Shown: positions 7,715-15,426 of the stretch, piece after piece
How the letters are laid out: every line of letters starts with the position of its first letter
Position numbering within the stretch: position 1 is the stretch's first letter
NCBI RefSeq assembly: GCF_020194175.1
Contig: NZ_JADYVX010000004.1
Span: 305,001 to 345,596, forward strand
DNA: 40,596 bases
Direction: 5' to 3'
From: Bradyrhizobium sp. BRP22
GTDB lineage: Bacteria > Pseudomonadota > Alphaproteobacteria > Rhizobiales > Xanthobacteraceae
Notes under the pieces: generated by a model
Database searches by the model: none
Told to the model about the DNA's origin: nothing
The model's input: the letters and a program-made list of their open reading frames with translations, nothing else
Made by a program: the position numbers and the translations under genes

Positions 7715-8524
7715 TCACCCCGCCAGAAAATCCAGCACGATCTCGCAATAGCGCTGCGGGGCCTGCTCGAACATCGGATGCGTGGTGCCCGGGATCATTT
7801 CGGTGCGCGAGCCGTTCACATGGGCGGCCAGCGTGTGCAGCACCTTCGGGATCGCGCCTTTGGTATTGGCGCCGCCGATGAACAGTGTCGGCGTCCGGAT
7901 CGCCTCGGCGTCCGCCTTCGAGAATGGCGGACGCTTGTCGCGCGTCTGGCCGATCAGGGTCGTCGCATTATCGCGCAACGGTTCTTTCACGGCAGCCGGC
8001 AAGCGTTTCCAGGCGCCGGGACCCTCCAGCGCGTCGATGAAGATCTGCAGTCCTCCATCGATATCGCCCTTGGCGATGACCTCAGCGGAGGCGGCGATCC
8101 GCGCCGCCAGCGGCGAGGGGCCCGGCTTGAAGTCGGGATCGAGCGTTTCATCCAGTTCGCCGCCGGGCTCGGCCAGGATCAATTTGCGCAACAGATCCGG
8201 CCGGCGCTGCGCGACGCGGAAGCAAACATGTCCGCCGCGCGAATGCCCCATCAGGTCGACCGGCTTCGGCTCGATCTGCTCGATGAAGGCGATGACGTCT
8301 TGGACATGCTGGGCGATCAAATAGGTGTCGCCTGTGCCGTCCCACCGGTCGGGGAAGAAATGCCGCAGGCTGACCGCGATCACGCGGTGGTTGCGCGTGA
8401 GCGGCCCCAGCGTCGCGGACCAGATCCGGAAATCGCAGAGCGAGCCGTGCACGCACACGAGCGGCGGGCCGTTGCCGACCTCGAGATAGGCCATGTCGTA
8501 TCCGTTGACGCGAAGCGTTTGCAT
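7715..8524 (-). CDS. Alpha/beta fold hydrolase
   Basis: A 269-residue alpha/beta hydrolase. The nucleophile elbow is GHSRGGHV, the oxyanion region is PLVCVHGSLCDFRIW, and the catalytic His lies near the C-terminus in GTTHPMF. Residues such as GDGTGDTY and RDKRPPFSKADAEAIRTPTLFIGG follow the usual cap and late-strand order. Substrate cannot be told; esterase, lactonase and epoxide-hydrolase-like members all look like this. The start MQTLRVNGYDMAY at 8524 is preferred; an upstream in-frame ATG at 8569 adds 15 unconserved-looking residues. It converges with the cyclase gene (22 bp apart) and is divergent from the methyltransferase gene at 8637. Confidence 0.9.
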   Translation of the reverse strand: MQTLRVNGYDMAYLEVGNGPPLVCVHGSLCDFRIWSATLGPLTRNHRVIAVSLRHFFPDRWDGTGDTYLIAQHVQDVIAFIEQIEPKPVDLMGHSRGGHVCFRVAQRRPDLLRKLILAEPGGELDETLDPDFKPGPSPLAARIAASAEVIAKGDIDGGLQIFIDALEGPGAWKRLPAAVKEPLRDNATTLIGQTRDKRPPFSKADAEAIRTPTLFIGGANTKGAIPKVLHTLAAHVNGSRTEMIPGTTHPMFEQAPQRYCEIVLDFLAG

Positions 8525-8601
8525 GGGGATGCTCTCAAGTTCCCGCGGGATTCGGGTGGATAGCAACATTCTCCAAGCCTAGATTCCATTGCAAGGATAA
8601 A

Positions 8602-8617
8602 GCTCGACGTGTCGAGC
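8602..8617. promoter_or_regulatory. Short inverted repeat upstream of the methyltransferase gene
   Basis: GCTCGAC and GTCGAGC are exact 7-bp inverted copies separated by GT, ending 19 bp before the ogt start codon at 8637. Size and place suit an operator or a leader hairpin. No regulator can be named. Confidence 0.3.
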
Positions 8618-8636
8618 CTGAGATATGGAGCAAGCC

Positions 8637-9179
8637 ATGACCGGCCAGCATTTTGCGATCTTCGACACCGCGATCGGCGCTTGCGGCGTGCTGTGGGGCG
8701 AGCGCGGTATCACCGGCGTACAACTGCCGATGGGGAGCGAGGAAAACACCCGCAAGCGCATCCGGCAGCGAAGCGGCGAGGTGACGGAAGCCGCACCGCC
8801 GGCGGAAGTGAGAAGCGCGATCGAGCGCATGATCGAACTGCTCGCGGGCAAGCCGAACGACTTCGCCGACGTCGTGCTCGATCTCGACGACGTCCCGGAG
8901 TTCAACCGCGGAGTCTATGACATCGCGCGCAAGATTCCTCCGGGCAAAACCATGACCTACGGCGAGATCGCCAAGCAGCTCGGCGGCGTCGAACTTTCGC
9001 GCGATGTCGGCCAGGCGCTCGGCCGCAACCCGTGCCCGATCGTGGTGCCCTGCCATCGCGTGCTCGCGGCCGGCAACAAGCCCGGCGGCTTCTCGGCGAA
9101 TGGCGGCGTGGTGACGAAGCTGAAGATGCTCGAGATCGAAGGCGCGATCGTCAACCACACGCCGAGCTTGTTTGATTGA
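8637..9179 (+). CDS. ogt: Methylated-DNA--protein-cysteine S-methyltransferase (O6-alkylguanine transferase)
   Basis: A 180-residue suicide DNA-repair protein that moves the alkyl group from O6-alkylguanine to its own cysteine. The acceptor is Cys139 in VVPCHRVLAAG. The helix-turn-helix that flips the base is FNRGVYDIARKIPPGKTMTYGEIAKQL (read in two parts around residue 100), followed by the arginine-finger segment SRDVGQALGRNP. The N-terminal ribonuclease-like domain covers about residues 1-85. GGAG at 8627-8630 is 6 nt before the ATG at 8637, so this start is preferred over the ATG at 8625 that overlaps the Shine-Dalgarno sequence. A second, fused methyltransferase domain is present in the ada locus at 25 kb, so the genome carries both inducible-type and free-standing forms. 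Confidence 0.92.
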   Translation: MTGQHFAIFDTAIGACGVLWGERGITGVQLPMGSEENTRKRIRQRSGEVTEAAPPAEVRSAIERMIELLAGKPNDFADVVLDLDDVPEFNRGVYDIARKIPPGKTMTYGEIAKQLGGVELSRDVGQALGRNPCPIVVPCHRVLAAGNKPGGFSANGGVVTKLKMLEIEGAIVNHTPSLFD

Positions 9180-9189
9180 GGGAATTGCA

Positions 9190-9262
9190 GGGTAGGCAAG
9201 CGCGGCGTGCCCACCATCACGGCGGAGTCTCTCACAGTGGGCACGCTGCGCTTTGCCTACCC
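9190..9262. repeat. Intergenic hairpin repeat, family 3 (GGGTAGGCAAGCGC type), possible bidirectional terminator
   Basis: A 25-nt left arm (GGGTAGGCAAGCGCGG then CGTGCCCAC) and a 26-nt right arm (GTGGGCACG then CTGCGCTTTGCCTACCC) pair almost completely around a 22-nt loop. It fills the gap between the convergent ogt and MBL genes, where it could end both transcripts. The element at 11883-12003 has related arms. Confidence 0.8.
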
Positions 9263-9269
9263 TGCGCAG

Positions 9270-10142
9270 CTACGCGACCGTCTCGCACGTGAACCCATCG
9301 CCCTTCCGCCGGATCTTGCCAACCGAGGGCGAGGGGAAATGCGCGGTGCAGCAGAGCGTGTCGGTGTCGCAATAGCGCTCCAGGAAATTGCGCCGCGTCT
9401 TCGCCGCCTGCGCCTGGTCGACGTCGAACCTCGCCGACAGTTCCGGATAGTGCGTCTGCAGCGGCGAGTGCATCAGATCGCCGGAGAACACGGCGTCGTC
9501 CTTGCCGCGCCCAAAGGTGAAGGCGACATGGCCGGGCGTGTGCCCGGGGGTCGGCAGGATGCGCGCATGGTCGCCGATGACGAAATCGTCGGTCACGATC
9601 GCCTCGCGCTTCGCCTCCACGACCGGCAGCACACTGTCGACGAAGGGCGGCACAGCAGCCTTCTCGTTCTGCTCAGTCCAGTAATCGAACTCGCCCTTGG
9701 CAAAGACGTAGCGCGCCTTCGGGAAGGTCGGCACCCAGCGGCCGTTCTCCAATCGCGTGTTCCAGCCGACATGGTCGACATGCAGATGCGTGCACAAGAC
9801 GTAGTCGATGTCCTCAACCGAGAACCCGGCCGCGGCGAGGCCGCGCATATAGGTGTCATCGGTCTTCATGTTCCATTTCGGCCGCTGCGGACGCGGCTTG
9901 TCGTTGCCGATGCAGCTATCGATCAGGATGGTGTGGTGCGGCGTCTTCACGACGTAGGACTGGAAGCACAGCAGCAGCACGTCGCTGTCGTCGAGCGCGT
10001 TGGCCTCGCGCATCCAGGCCCGGTTCTCGGCCAGGACTTCCGCTGTCAAGCCCGGCAGCATGTCCAGCGCCGGCAGGAAGGCGGTCTCCTGCTCGATGAT
10101 GCGATGGATGGTGAGGTCTCCGATCGAGAAGATGAGGCTCAT
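9270..10142 (-). CDS. MBL-fold metallo-hydrolase (paralogue 1)
   Basis: A 290-residue metallo-beta-lactamase-fold hydrolase. The zinc motif THLHVDH is at residues 118-124, the second ligand His is in PTPGHTPGHVAF, the bridging Asp is in FSGDLMHSP, and the last His is in TAHFPSP. All metal ligands of a dinuclear site are there, so activity is expected. The family includes lactonases, esterases and quorum-quenching enzymes; the exact substrate cannot be read. The start MSLIFSIGDL at 10142 is chosen because the longer frame has no family-like residues. It is clearly related to the protein at 12007-12861 (both read LCTHLHVDHVGWNT and WVPTFPKARYVF). The GST gene lies 13 bp upstream on the same strand, so they are likely one transcript. 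Confidence 0.92.
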   Translation of the reverse strand: MSLIFSIGDLTIHRIIEQETAFLPALDMLPGLTAEVLAENRAWMREANALDDSDVLLLCFQSYVVKTPHHTILIDSCIGNDKPRPQRPKWNMKTDDTYMRGLAAAGFSVEDIDYVLCTHLHVDHVGWNTRLENGRWVPTFPKARYVFAKGEFDYWTEQNEKAAVPPFVDSVLPVVEAKREAIVTDDFVIGDHARILPTPGHTPGHVAFTFGRGKDDAVFSGDLMHSPLQTHYPELSARFDVDQAQAAKTRRNFLERYCDTDTLCCTAHFPSPSVGKIRRKGDGFTCETVA

Positions 10143-10155
10143 GGCAGGCTCCACG

Positions 10156-10773
10156 TCACGCTGGCGGCGGCACCGTGATCTTGACTGATGGCCGCTCCAG
10201 CATCTTCTGGTTGAACGCATCAAGGTTCGGATAGGCCTTGCGCCAGCCGCAATCGGGGAAGCGGAAGTCGGCATAGCCAAGTACGCAAACCAATCCGATC
10301 TGCGCGACATTGAACGGGCCCGAGAGCACATCGTCGCGCTGCTCGAACCGCTCCATGCCGGCCCAGGCCCGGTTCCAGTGGTCGTCATACCAGGCCTGCC
10401 ACTGCGAGCCCTGCGGCCGCGCCATCTTCTCGTAGCGGCACAACAGCATGGAATCGAGCATGCCCTGCAGCAGCGAGTGATCGGTCTTCGCCTTCCAGCG
10501 CGCCGGCCCGGACGCCGGAATCAATTTGCCGCCGCCGGCGAGATCGTCGAGATATTCGACGATGACATAGGAATCGAGGATGACGTCGCCGTCATCGAGG
10601 ATCAGCACCGGCAGCTTCTTCAGCGGATTGACGTCGCGCATATAGGCATCATTCGCCGTGCCCGGCGCAACCGTGGTTGGGACCAGTTCGATCCTGTCGA
10701 TCAGTCCGGTCTCGATCGCGGCAATGCGCACCTTGCGGGCAAACGGCGAGGCGGGCGCGAAGGTAAGCTTCAT
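10156..10773 (-). CDS. Glutathione S-transferase family protein
   Basis: A 205-residue GST. The N-terminal thioredoxin-like domain (about residues 1-80) starts MKLTFAPASPFARKVRIAA, where Ser9 is the probable catalytic residue. It continues with NPLKKLPVLILDDG (cis-Pro) and DSYVIVEYLDDL, where Asp and Ser bind the glutathione glutamyl group. The C-terminal helical domain follows, with the N-capping-like segment FNVAQIGLVCVLGYADFR. Substrate unknown; the close MBL-fold hydrolase downstream (13 bp) suggests a joint role, for example conjugation followed by thioester hydrolysis, but that is inference. A family 4 repeat lies upstream. Confidence 0.9.
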   Translation of the reverse strand: MKLTFAPASPFARKVRIAAIETGLIDRIELVPTTVAPGTANDAYMRDVNPLKKLPVLILDDGDVILDSYVIVEYLDDLAGGGKLIPASGPARWKAKTDHSLLQGMLDSMLLCRYEKMARPQGSQWQAWYDDHWNRAWAGMERFEQRDDVLSGPFNVAQIGLVCVLGYADFRFPDCGWRKAYPNLDAFNQKMLERPSVKITVPPPA

Positions 10774-10799
10774 AAGATGCCTCTAAGTAAATGCCATGT

Positions 10800-10884
10800 C
10801 GTCATTGCGAGGAGCGCAAGCGACGAAGCAATCCACGCCTCAGCAAGGGGCGGCATGGATTGCTTCGCTCCGCTCGCAATGACG
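10800..10884. repeat. Intergenic palindromic repeat, family 4 (GTCATTGCGAGGAGCGCAAGC type)
   Basis: Outer arms CGTCATTGCGAG and CTCGCAATGACG are exact inverted copies, and the inner arms CGAAGCAATCCA and TGGATTGCTTCG also pair. A second member is at 34669-34751. It lies between the FAH-family and GST genes, both on the minus strand, and may form a hairpin in a shared transcript. Confidence 0.85.
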
Positions 10885-10936
10885 TAGAGAGAGCGGTGCA
10901 GTTGGACTCACCCTGTTCGGATGAGGACAGAGAACG

Positions 10937-11779
10937 TTACGCCGCGACGATTTCCTGCCGCTGCTCGCCGAGCCCCTCGATGCCGAGCGTCACGACGTCG
11001 CCGACATTGAGGTATTGCGGCGGCTTCATGCCGGTGCCGACGCCGGGAGGCGTGCCCGTGGTGACGATGTCGCCGGGCAGGAGCGTCATGAACTGCGAGA
11101 CGTAGGAGATGCATTTCGCCATCGAGAAGATCATGGTCGAAGTCGAGCCGGTCTGCCGGCGCTGGCCGTTGACGTCGAGCCACATCGAAAGGCTCTGCAC
11201 GTTCGGGATCTCGTCCCTGGTGACGAGCCACGGGCCGACCGGGCCGAAGGTGTCGTGCGACTTGCCCTTGGTCCATTGGCCCAGGCGCTCGATCTGGAAA
11301 TTGCGCTCGGAGACGTCGTTGCAGACGCAATAGCCGGCGACATGGTTGAGCGCATCGGCCTCGGAGACATATTTGGCGCGGGTGCCGATAATGGCGGCGA
11401 TCTCGACTTCCCAGTCGAGCTTGGTCGAGCCGCGCGGTTTTTCGACCGGATCGTTCGGGCCGGAGAGCGAGGTGTTGGCCTTCAGGAAGAAGATCGGCTC
11501 GGACGGAATCGGATTGCCGGTTTCCTTGGCATGGTCGGTGTAGTTCAGCCCGATGGCGACGAATTTCGAGATGCCGGTGACCGGCGCGCCGAGGCGCGGA
11601 TTGCCGGGAACAGCAGGCAGCTTGGACGGATCGAGCGCGGCCAGCTTGGCAAGGGATTGTGGCGAATAGGTCTCGCCGGTGAGGTCCTTCACATGCGCCG
11701 ACAGGTCGCGCAATTGGCCGGATTTATCGATCAGGCCGGGCTTTTCCTCACCCTTCGCGCCGTAACGAACAAGCTTCAT
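10937..11779 (-). CDS. Fumarylacetoacetate hydrolase (FAH) family protein
   Basis: A 280-residue FAH-fold enzyme, typically a C-C bond hydrolase, decarboxylase or hydratase acting on 2-oxo acids from aromatic or sugar breakdown. The fold signature is present: FVAIGLNYTDHAKETG, EPIFFLKANTS, the metal-binding LDWEVEIAAIIG, a second acidic ligand in CNDVSERNFQ, the KSHDTFGPVGPWLVTRDE loop and TTGTPPGVGTGMKPPQ. The length and N-terminus (MKLVRYGAKGEEKPGLID) fit the COG0179 type such as ureidoglycolate lyase or 2-oxo-acid hydrolases rather than true fumarylacetoacetase. GGGAGTG sits at good distance before the ATG at 11779. No clear pathway partners except nearby GST and MBL genes. Confidence 0.92.
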   Translation of the reverse strand: MKLVRYGAKGEEKPGLIDKSGQLRDLSAHVKDLTGETYSPQSLAKLAALDPSKLPAVPGNPRLGAPVTGISKFVAIGLNYTDHAKETGNPIPSEPIFFLKANTSLSGPNDPVEKPRGSTKLDWEVEIAAIIGTRAKYVSEADALNHVAGYCVCNDVSERNFQIERLGQWTKGKSHDTFGPVGPWLVTRDEIPNVQSLSMWLDVNGQRRQTGSTSTMIFSMAKCISYVSQFMTLLPGDIVTTGTPPGVGTGMKPPQYLNVGDVVTLGIEGLGEQRQEIVAA

Positions 11780-11882
11780 TTTTGATCACTCCCTAAAGGG
11801 GTTTCTTGGGGCTTACGGACTTGGGACGCTTCATGGAACAGCGCGGGGCGAAATTCAACTGCCGAAAGCGCGGGGCGGCTAG

Positions 11883-12003
11883 GTCGGGTGAGCAAAGGCG
11901 CATTTGCGCCGTGCCCGCCATTCACATTCCGCTCGTGATGGTGGCACGCGGAGCCTGTCATCGGGCGCGCGTTCGCGCGACCCGTTGGCTTTGCCCACCC
12001 GAC
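11883..12003. repeat. Intergenic palindromic repeat, related to family 3
   Basis: The arms GTCGGGTGAGCAAAG (11883-11897) and CTTTGCCCACCCGAC (11989-12003) are inverted with one mismatch, and the CTTTGCC end matches the arm of the element at 9190-9262. The interior holds smaller hairpins such as CGCGCGTTCGCGCG. It fills most of the 227-bp space between the paralogue-2 MBL gene and the FAH-family gene. Confidence 0.75.
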
Positions 12004-12006
12004 ACA

Positions 12007-12861
12007 TCAGGGCGCGTCCAGCGCGATGAACTTGAACGCGTCGCCCTCACGTCTGATGTGACCGGCGTTGAAGTGGCCGCCGATCACCAGCGTCGGTGTG
12101 TCGGCAAAGCGGGAGAACAATTCGCGCCGCGTCACCGCCGATTGCCTGGGGTCGGAATCCGCCGTCGAGGACCAGTCGAGATGGGCCATCTGGCACGGAT
12201 GGTGGGCAACGTCGCCGGTGAGCAGCCCTTCCTCGCCGTCGGAGCGGATGTGGACGCTCATATGGCCCGGACTGTGGCCGGGCGTCGGGATCAGGGTGAT
12301 CTCGTCCGTCAGGCGGTGGTCGGAAGGCACGAGATCGGCCTTGTCGGCATCCGCGATCGGCTTCACGGAGTCGGTGAACACCGCGATGTGGTCAGGCGAT
12401 TTGCCGTGGTCGCGCCAATGCTCGAATTCGGTCCGGCCGAACACGTAGCGGGCCTTGGGGAAGGTCGGCACCCACTGGCCGTCGACGAGTTTCGTGTTCC
12501 AGCCGACATGGTCGACATGCAGGTGCGTGCACAATACGGTGTCGATGCTATCAGGGGGAAAGCCCGCCGCGGTCAGCGTCTCCAGAAAGGGATGCTTGCG
12601 GTTGTTCCAGTTCGGCACGTTGCGGCCCTGCTTGTCATTGCCGAGCCCGGTGTCGACGATGATCCGCCGTGCCGGCGTCTCCACCAGGAGCGAATGGATC
12701 GACATTTTCAGCCGGCCTTCGTCGGTGGCGAAATGGGGAATGAGCCAGGGCAGCTTCTGGATCTCTTCATTGGTCGCGAGCGGCAGGATGAAGCGGGTAT
12801 GCCCGACCGTCTCCGATTCGACGACCTTCGTGATCTTGACCCTGCCTACTTTCCACTCCAT
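12007..12861 (-). CDS. MBL-fold metallo-hydrolase (paralogue 2)
   Basis: A 284-residue metallo-beta-lactamase-fold hydrolase with a complete dinuclear zinc site: THLHVDH, PTPGHSPGHMSVH, LLTGDVAHHP and a last His in IGGHFNAGHI. It shares several blocks with the protein at 9270-10142 (LCTHLHVDHVGWNTKL, WVPTFPKARYVF) and the same length, so the two are paralogues with different N-terminal and cap regions. The start MEWKVGRVKIT at 12861 has AAGGAAC upstream. Substrate unknown; members of this group are often called N-acyl homoserine lactonase-like without evidence. It is divergent from the DUF3775 gene, 115 bp away. Confidence 0.92.
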   Translation of the reverse strand: MEWKVGRVKITKVVESETVGHTRFILPLATNEEIQKLPWLIPHFATDEGRLKMSIHSLLVETPARRIIVDTGLGNDKQGRNVPNWNNRKHPFLETLTAAGFPPDSIDTVLCTHLHVDHVGWNTKLVDGQWVPTFPKARYVFGRTEFEHWRDHGKSPDHIAVFTDSVKPIADADKADLVPSDHRLTDEITLIPTPGHSPGHMSVHIRSDGEEGLLTGDVAHHPCQMAHLDWSSTADSDPRQSAVTRRELFSRFADTPTLVIGGHFNAGHIRREGDAFKFIALDAP

Positions 12862-12976
12862 CCGCCGTTCCTTCTTGTGATGCTTGTTGCCGCGAAGATG
12901 CTGGTTTCCGGTTGTCCGCGCAATGGATCATCTCGCCTGATCCGGCGTTATCGGATCGCGAAAACAGGAGCGCGCT

Positions 12977-13414
12977 ATGCCCGAACTGTCGATATCGACC
13001 GATAAAGTCGGTTTTTTGATCGAGAAGGCGCGGGAATTCGATGTCAAGGAAGCGGCATCCGATCCGGATTCCGGCTCGAATGCCACTGACGACGAGATGG
13101 TCGACGTGCTGGAAGATAACGGTCGCGACCCGGTTGAGCGGGAAATCAGGGGCTTCATCCGCGCGCTTTCCGAAGACGAGCAGATCGATCTCGTCGCCCT
13201 GATGCGGCTTGGTCGCGGCGATCGTCCGATCGAGGAATGGGACGACCTGCGGCGAGAAGCCGCCGATCAATACAATAATCGCACCGCGCGCTATCTGCTC
13301 GGCGAGCCCATGCTGGGGGATTTGTTGGCGGAAGGCCTCGAAGCGTTCGGCCGTCCGTGGGACGGTGAGCGTACTTCGGCGGATTCCTCCAGCGAGAGCG
13401 AGCGCGATACCTAA
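12977..13414 (+). CDS. DUF3775 domain-containing protein
   Basis: A 145-residue acidic protein of the alphaproteobacterial DUF3775 family. It opens MPELSISTDKVGFLIEKAREFDVKE, has an acidic low-complexity middle (residues 28-50), then REIRGFIRALSEDEQIDLVALMRLGRGD, where two helices and the GRGD turn are typical, and ends in a region like ARYLLGEPMLGDLLAEGLEAF with a Ser-rich tail. No signal peptide or membrane segment. Function is not known for the family. CAGGAG stands 7-8 nt before the ATG. A family 2 repeat begins directly after the stop codon. Confidence 0.88.
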   Translation: MPELSISTDKVGFLIEKAREFDVKEAASDPDSGSNATDDEMVDVLEDNGRDPVEREIRGFIRALSEDEQIDLVALMRLGRGDRPIEEWDDLRREAADQYNNRTARYLLGEPMLGDLLAEGLEAFGRPWDGERTSADSSSESERDT

Positions 13415-13490
13415 AGCGTGAGCATGATCTCCGCGCAAACGCTTCGCGTTTGTCGCAGGGAAACCGGTACCCACTTTTCCGGATCACGCT
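13415..13490. repeat. Intergenic repeat, family 2 member (AGCGTGATCCGGAAAAGTGGG type)
   Basis: On the minus strand it reads AGCGTGATCCGGAAAAGTGG, GTACCGGTTTCCCTGCG and so on to CACGCT, with short inverted ends (AGCGTG and CACGCT) and an internal hairpin around CAAACGCTTCGCGTTTG. It exactly fills the space between the convergent DUF3775 and quinone oxidoreductase genes and is a candidate transcription stop for both. I recall this element as one of the commonest intergenic repeats of Bradyrhizobium and Rhodopseudomonas. Confidence 0.8.
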
Positions 13491-14480
13491 CTAACGAGCG
13501 CAATCAACGATGACCGTGCCGAGCTTGTCGCCTTTCTCGACCGCCAGGTGAGCCTGCGCCGTCTCCGACAGCGCAAACTGGCCGGCGACGTTGTGAAGGC
13601 GCGGGGCGGCTGCGAGCCATTTCGTGATGTCGGCTTGAGCTGCGGCAAGCAGCGGTGGCGGCAGCGCGAACAGCACCAGCGCGCGCAGCGCGATGCATTT
13701 CTCCATCAATTCGCGCATCGGCACGATGGGATTGCGGTTGCCGTTGGTGGCATAGACGGCGATCGTGGAATTGACCGCCATCAGCTTCAGCGTGGTCGCG
13801 AGATTGCCGCCGAAATCGACGTCAACCACGCGGTCTACGCCGCGCTGACCGGTGAACGCCATCGTCTTCGCGACGACATCTTCCTCTTTGTAGTTGATCA
13901 CGAGATCGGCGCCCGCGCGTCGTGCCTGCTCGGCCTTGAGCGAGGAACTGACGGTCGCGATGACCTCGGCGCCGCCCCATTTCGCCAGTTGCACGGCGTA
14001 ATGGCCGACTGCGCCGGCGCCGCCGGTGACCAGCACCGTCTTGCCCGCGATCGGCCCGTCCGCAAACAGGCAGCACCATGCAGTCATGCCGGGGATGCCG
14101 AGCGTGGAGCCTTCCGCGAATGAGAGATGATCCGGCAGCGGCGTCACCAGGTGCTCGGCGAGGGCAATAAATTCCGCAGCGGTACCAAAGGCGCGGCCGT
14201 TGCGCTGGCCATTGAAAAGCCAGACCCGGTCACCCACCTTGAACCGCTTCACGCCGTCGCCGAGTTGGTCAATGAAGCCGGCGCCGTCGCTGTTCGGGAC
14301 CACGCGCGGATATTCCATCGCCCGATAGTTGCCGCCGCGGCGGCCGACATCGGCGGGATTGACGCCCGAAGCTTCCAGGCGGATGCGCACCTCGCCCGCA
14401 CCTGCCACCGGCGTCGGCATCTCGCCGAAGGTCAGGACCTCCGCCGCCGGTCCCGTCCGCTCGTACCAGACCGCCCTCAC
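13491..14480 (-). CDS. Zinc-independent alcohol dehydrogenase / NADPH:quinone oxidoreductase family
   Basis: A 329-residue medium-chain reductase. The N-terminal GroES-like domain reads VRIRLEASGVNPADVGRRGG and the Rossmann domain has VLVTGGAGAVGHYAVQLAKW, with the quinone-reductase order AGADLVINYKEEDV and RGVDRVVDVDFGGN. Catalytic zinc ligands (Cys and His of true alcohol dehydrogenases) and the four-Cys structural zinc lobe are missing, which places it with quinone reductases and enoyl reductases. The start is GTG at 14480 (MRAVWYERTGPAAEVL); the open frame further upstream lies inside the SDR gene. It follows that SDR gene with a 13-bp gap, so they are co-transcribed. Confidence 0.88.
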   Translation of the reverse strand: MRAVWYERTGPAAEVLTFGEMPTPVAGAGEVRIRLEASGVNPADVGRRGGNYRAMEYPRVVPNSDGAGFIDQLGDGVKRFKVGDRVWLFNGQRNGRAFGTAAEFIALAEHLVTPLPDHLSFAEGSTLGIPGMTAWCCLFADGPIAGKTVLVTGGAGAVGHYAVQLAKWGGAEVIATVSSSLKAEQARRAGADLVINYKEEDVVAKTMAFTGQRGVDRVVDVDFGGNLATTLKLMAVNSTIAVYATNGNRNPIVPMRELMEKCIALRALVLFALPPPLLAAAQADITKWLAAAPRLHNVAGQFALSETAQAHLAVEKGDKLGTVIVDCAR

Positions 14481-14493
14481 GGCGTGACCATCT

Positions 14494-15276
14494 TCACAGC
14501 GTACCTGGGAAGGCGCCGCCGTCGAGCAGGATGTTCTGGCCGGTGATGAAGCCAGCCTTGGCGCCGCACAGGAACGCGCAGGCGTAACCGAACTCCTCGG
14601 GATCGCCGAAGCGGCCGGCCGGATTGAGCTTGGCGCGCTCGGCCAGCAATTGCTGGGGCGTGATGCCGCGCTTGTCGGCCTCGGCCTTGGCGGTGCCGAG
14701 CAGGCGGTCGGTCTCGAATGGCCCCGGCAGCAGCGCATTGATGGTGACGTTGTTGATGACGGTCTTGCGCGAGAGGCCAGCGATGAAGCCGGTGAGGCCG
14801 GCGCGCGCGCCGTTGGAAAGCCCGAGGATCTCGATCGGCGCCTTCACCGCCGCGGAGGTGATGTTGACGATGCGACCGAATTTCCGCGCCATCATGCCGT
14901 CGACGGTGGCCTTGATCAGCTCGATCGGGGTCAGCATGTTGGCGTCGATCGCCTTGATCCAATCGTCGCGGGTCCAGTTGCGGAAATCGCCGGGGGGCGG
15001 ACCGCCGGCATTGTTGATCAGGATGTCCGGCTCCGGGCAGGCCTTCAGCACCGCCTCGCGGCCGGCGGGCGTCGTAATGTCGCCGACGATCTCGGTGACG
15101 GTGATATCGGGGTTTGCTTTGCGGATCTCGTCCGCCGTCTTCTTCAGCGCGTCGGCGCCACGCGCCGTCAACGTGACATGGACGCCCTCATTGGCAAGCG
15201 CGATGGCGCAGGCGCGGCCCAGACCCTTGCTCGAAGCACAGACGATGGCGCGGCGGCCTTTGATCCCAAGATCCAC
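14494..15276 (-). CDS. Atypical short-chain dehydrogenase (BKR-like) without catalytic Tyr/Lys
   Basis: A 260-residue SDR-fold protein. The cofactor loop reads CASSKGLGRACA instead of TGxxxGIG, NNAGG and the NITSAAVKAP strand are in place, and the C-terminus INALLPGPFETDR to LLDGGAF is normal. At the position of the YxxxK active site the sequence is LSNGARAGL, so the catalytic Tyr is Leu and no Lys is present. This agrees with the BKR-like SDR-like subgroup, which is known to depart from both motifs. It may bind a nucleotide without classical hydride transfer, or use another residue. GTG at 15276 is the start, with GGGAG upstream. First gene of a two-gene unit with the quinone oxidoreductase. 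Confidence 0.88.
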   Translation of the reverse strand: MDLGIKGRRAIVCASSKGLGRACAIALANEGVHVTLTARGADALKKTADEIRKANPDITVTEIVGDITTPAGREAVLKACPEPDILINNAGGPPPGDFRNWTRDDWIKAIDANMLTPIELIKATVDGMMARKFGRIVNITSAAVKAPIEILGLSNGARAGLTGFIAGLSRKTVINNVTINALLPGPFETDRLLGTAKAEADKRGITPQQLLAERAKLNPAGRFGDPEEFGYACAFLCGAKAGFITGQNILLDGGAFPGTL

Positions 15277-15426
15277 AGTTTCGCTCCCGTGATGTCAGGT
15301 GAGTTTCTGAAAGGTTCGATCCCGGCACTTTAGCCAACGCTGCGCGCCCTGATAAGTCCTGCGGCGTTGCGCCGGTCGAAATCGTAGGTATCAATGCGCG
15401 CATATCAGAGTTCTGGGAAAGTCATC

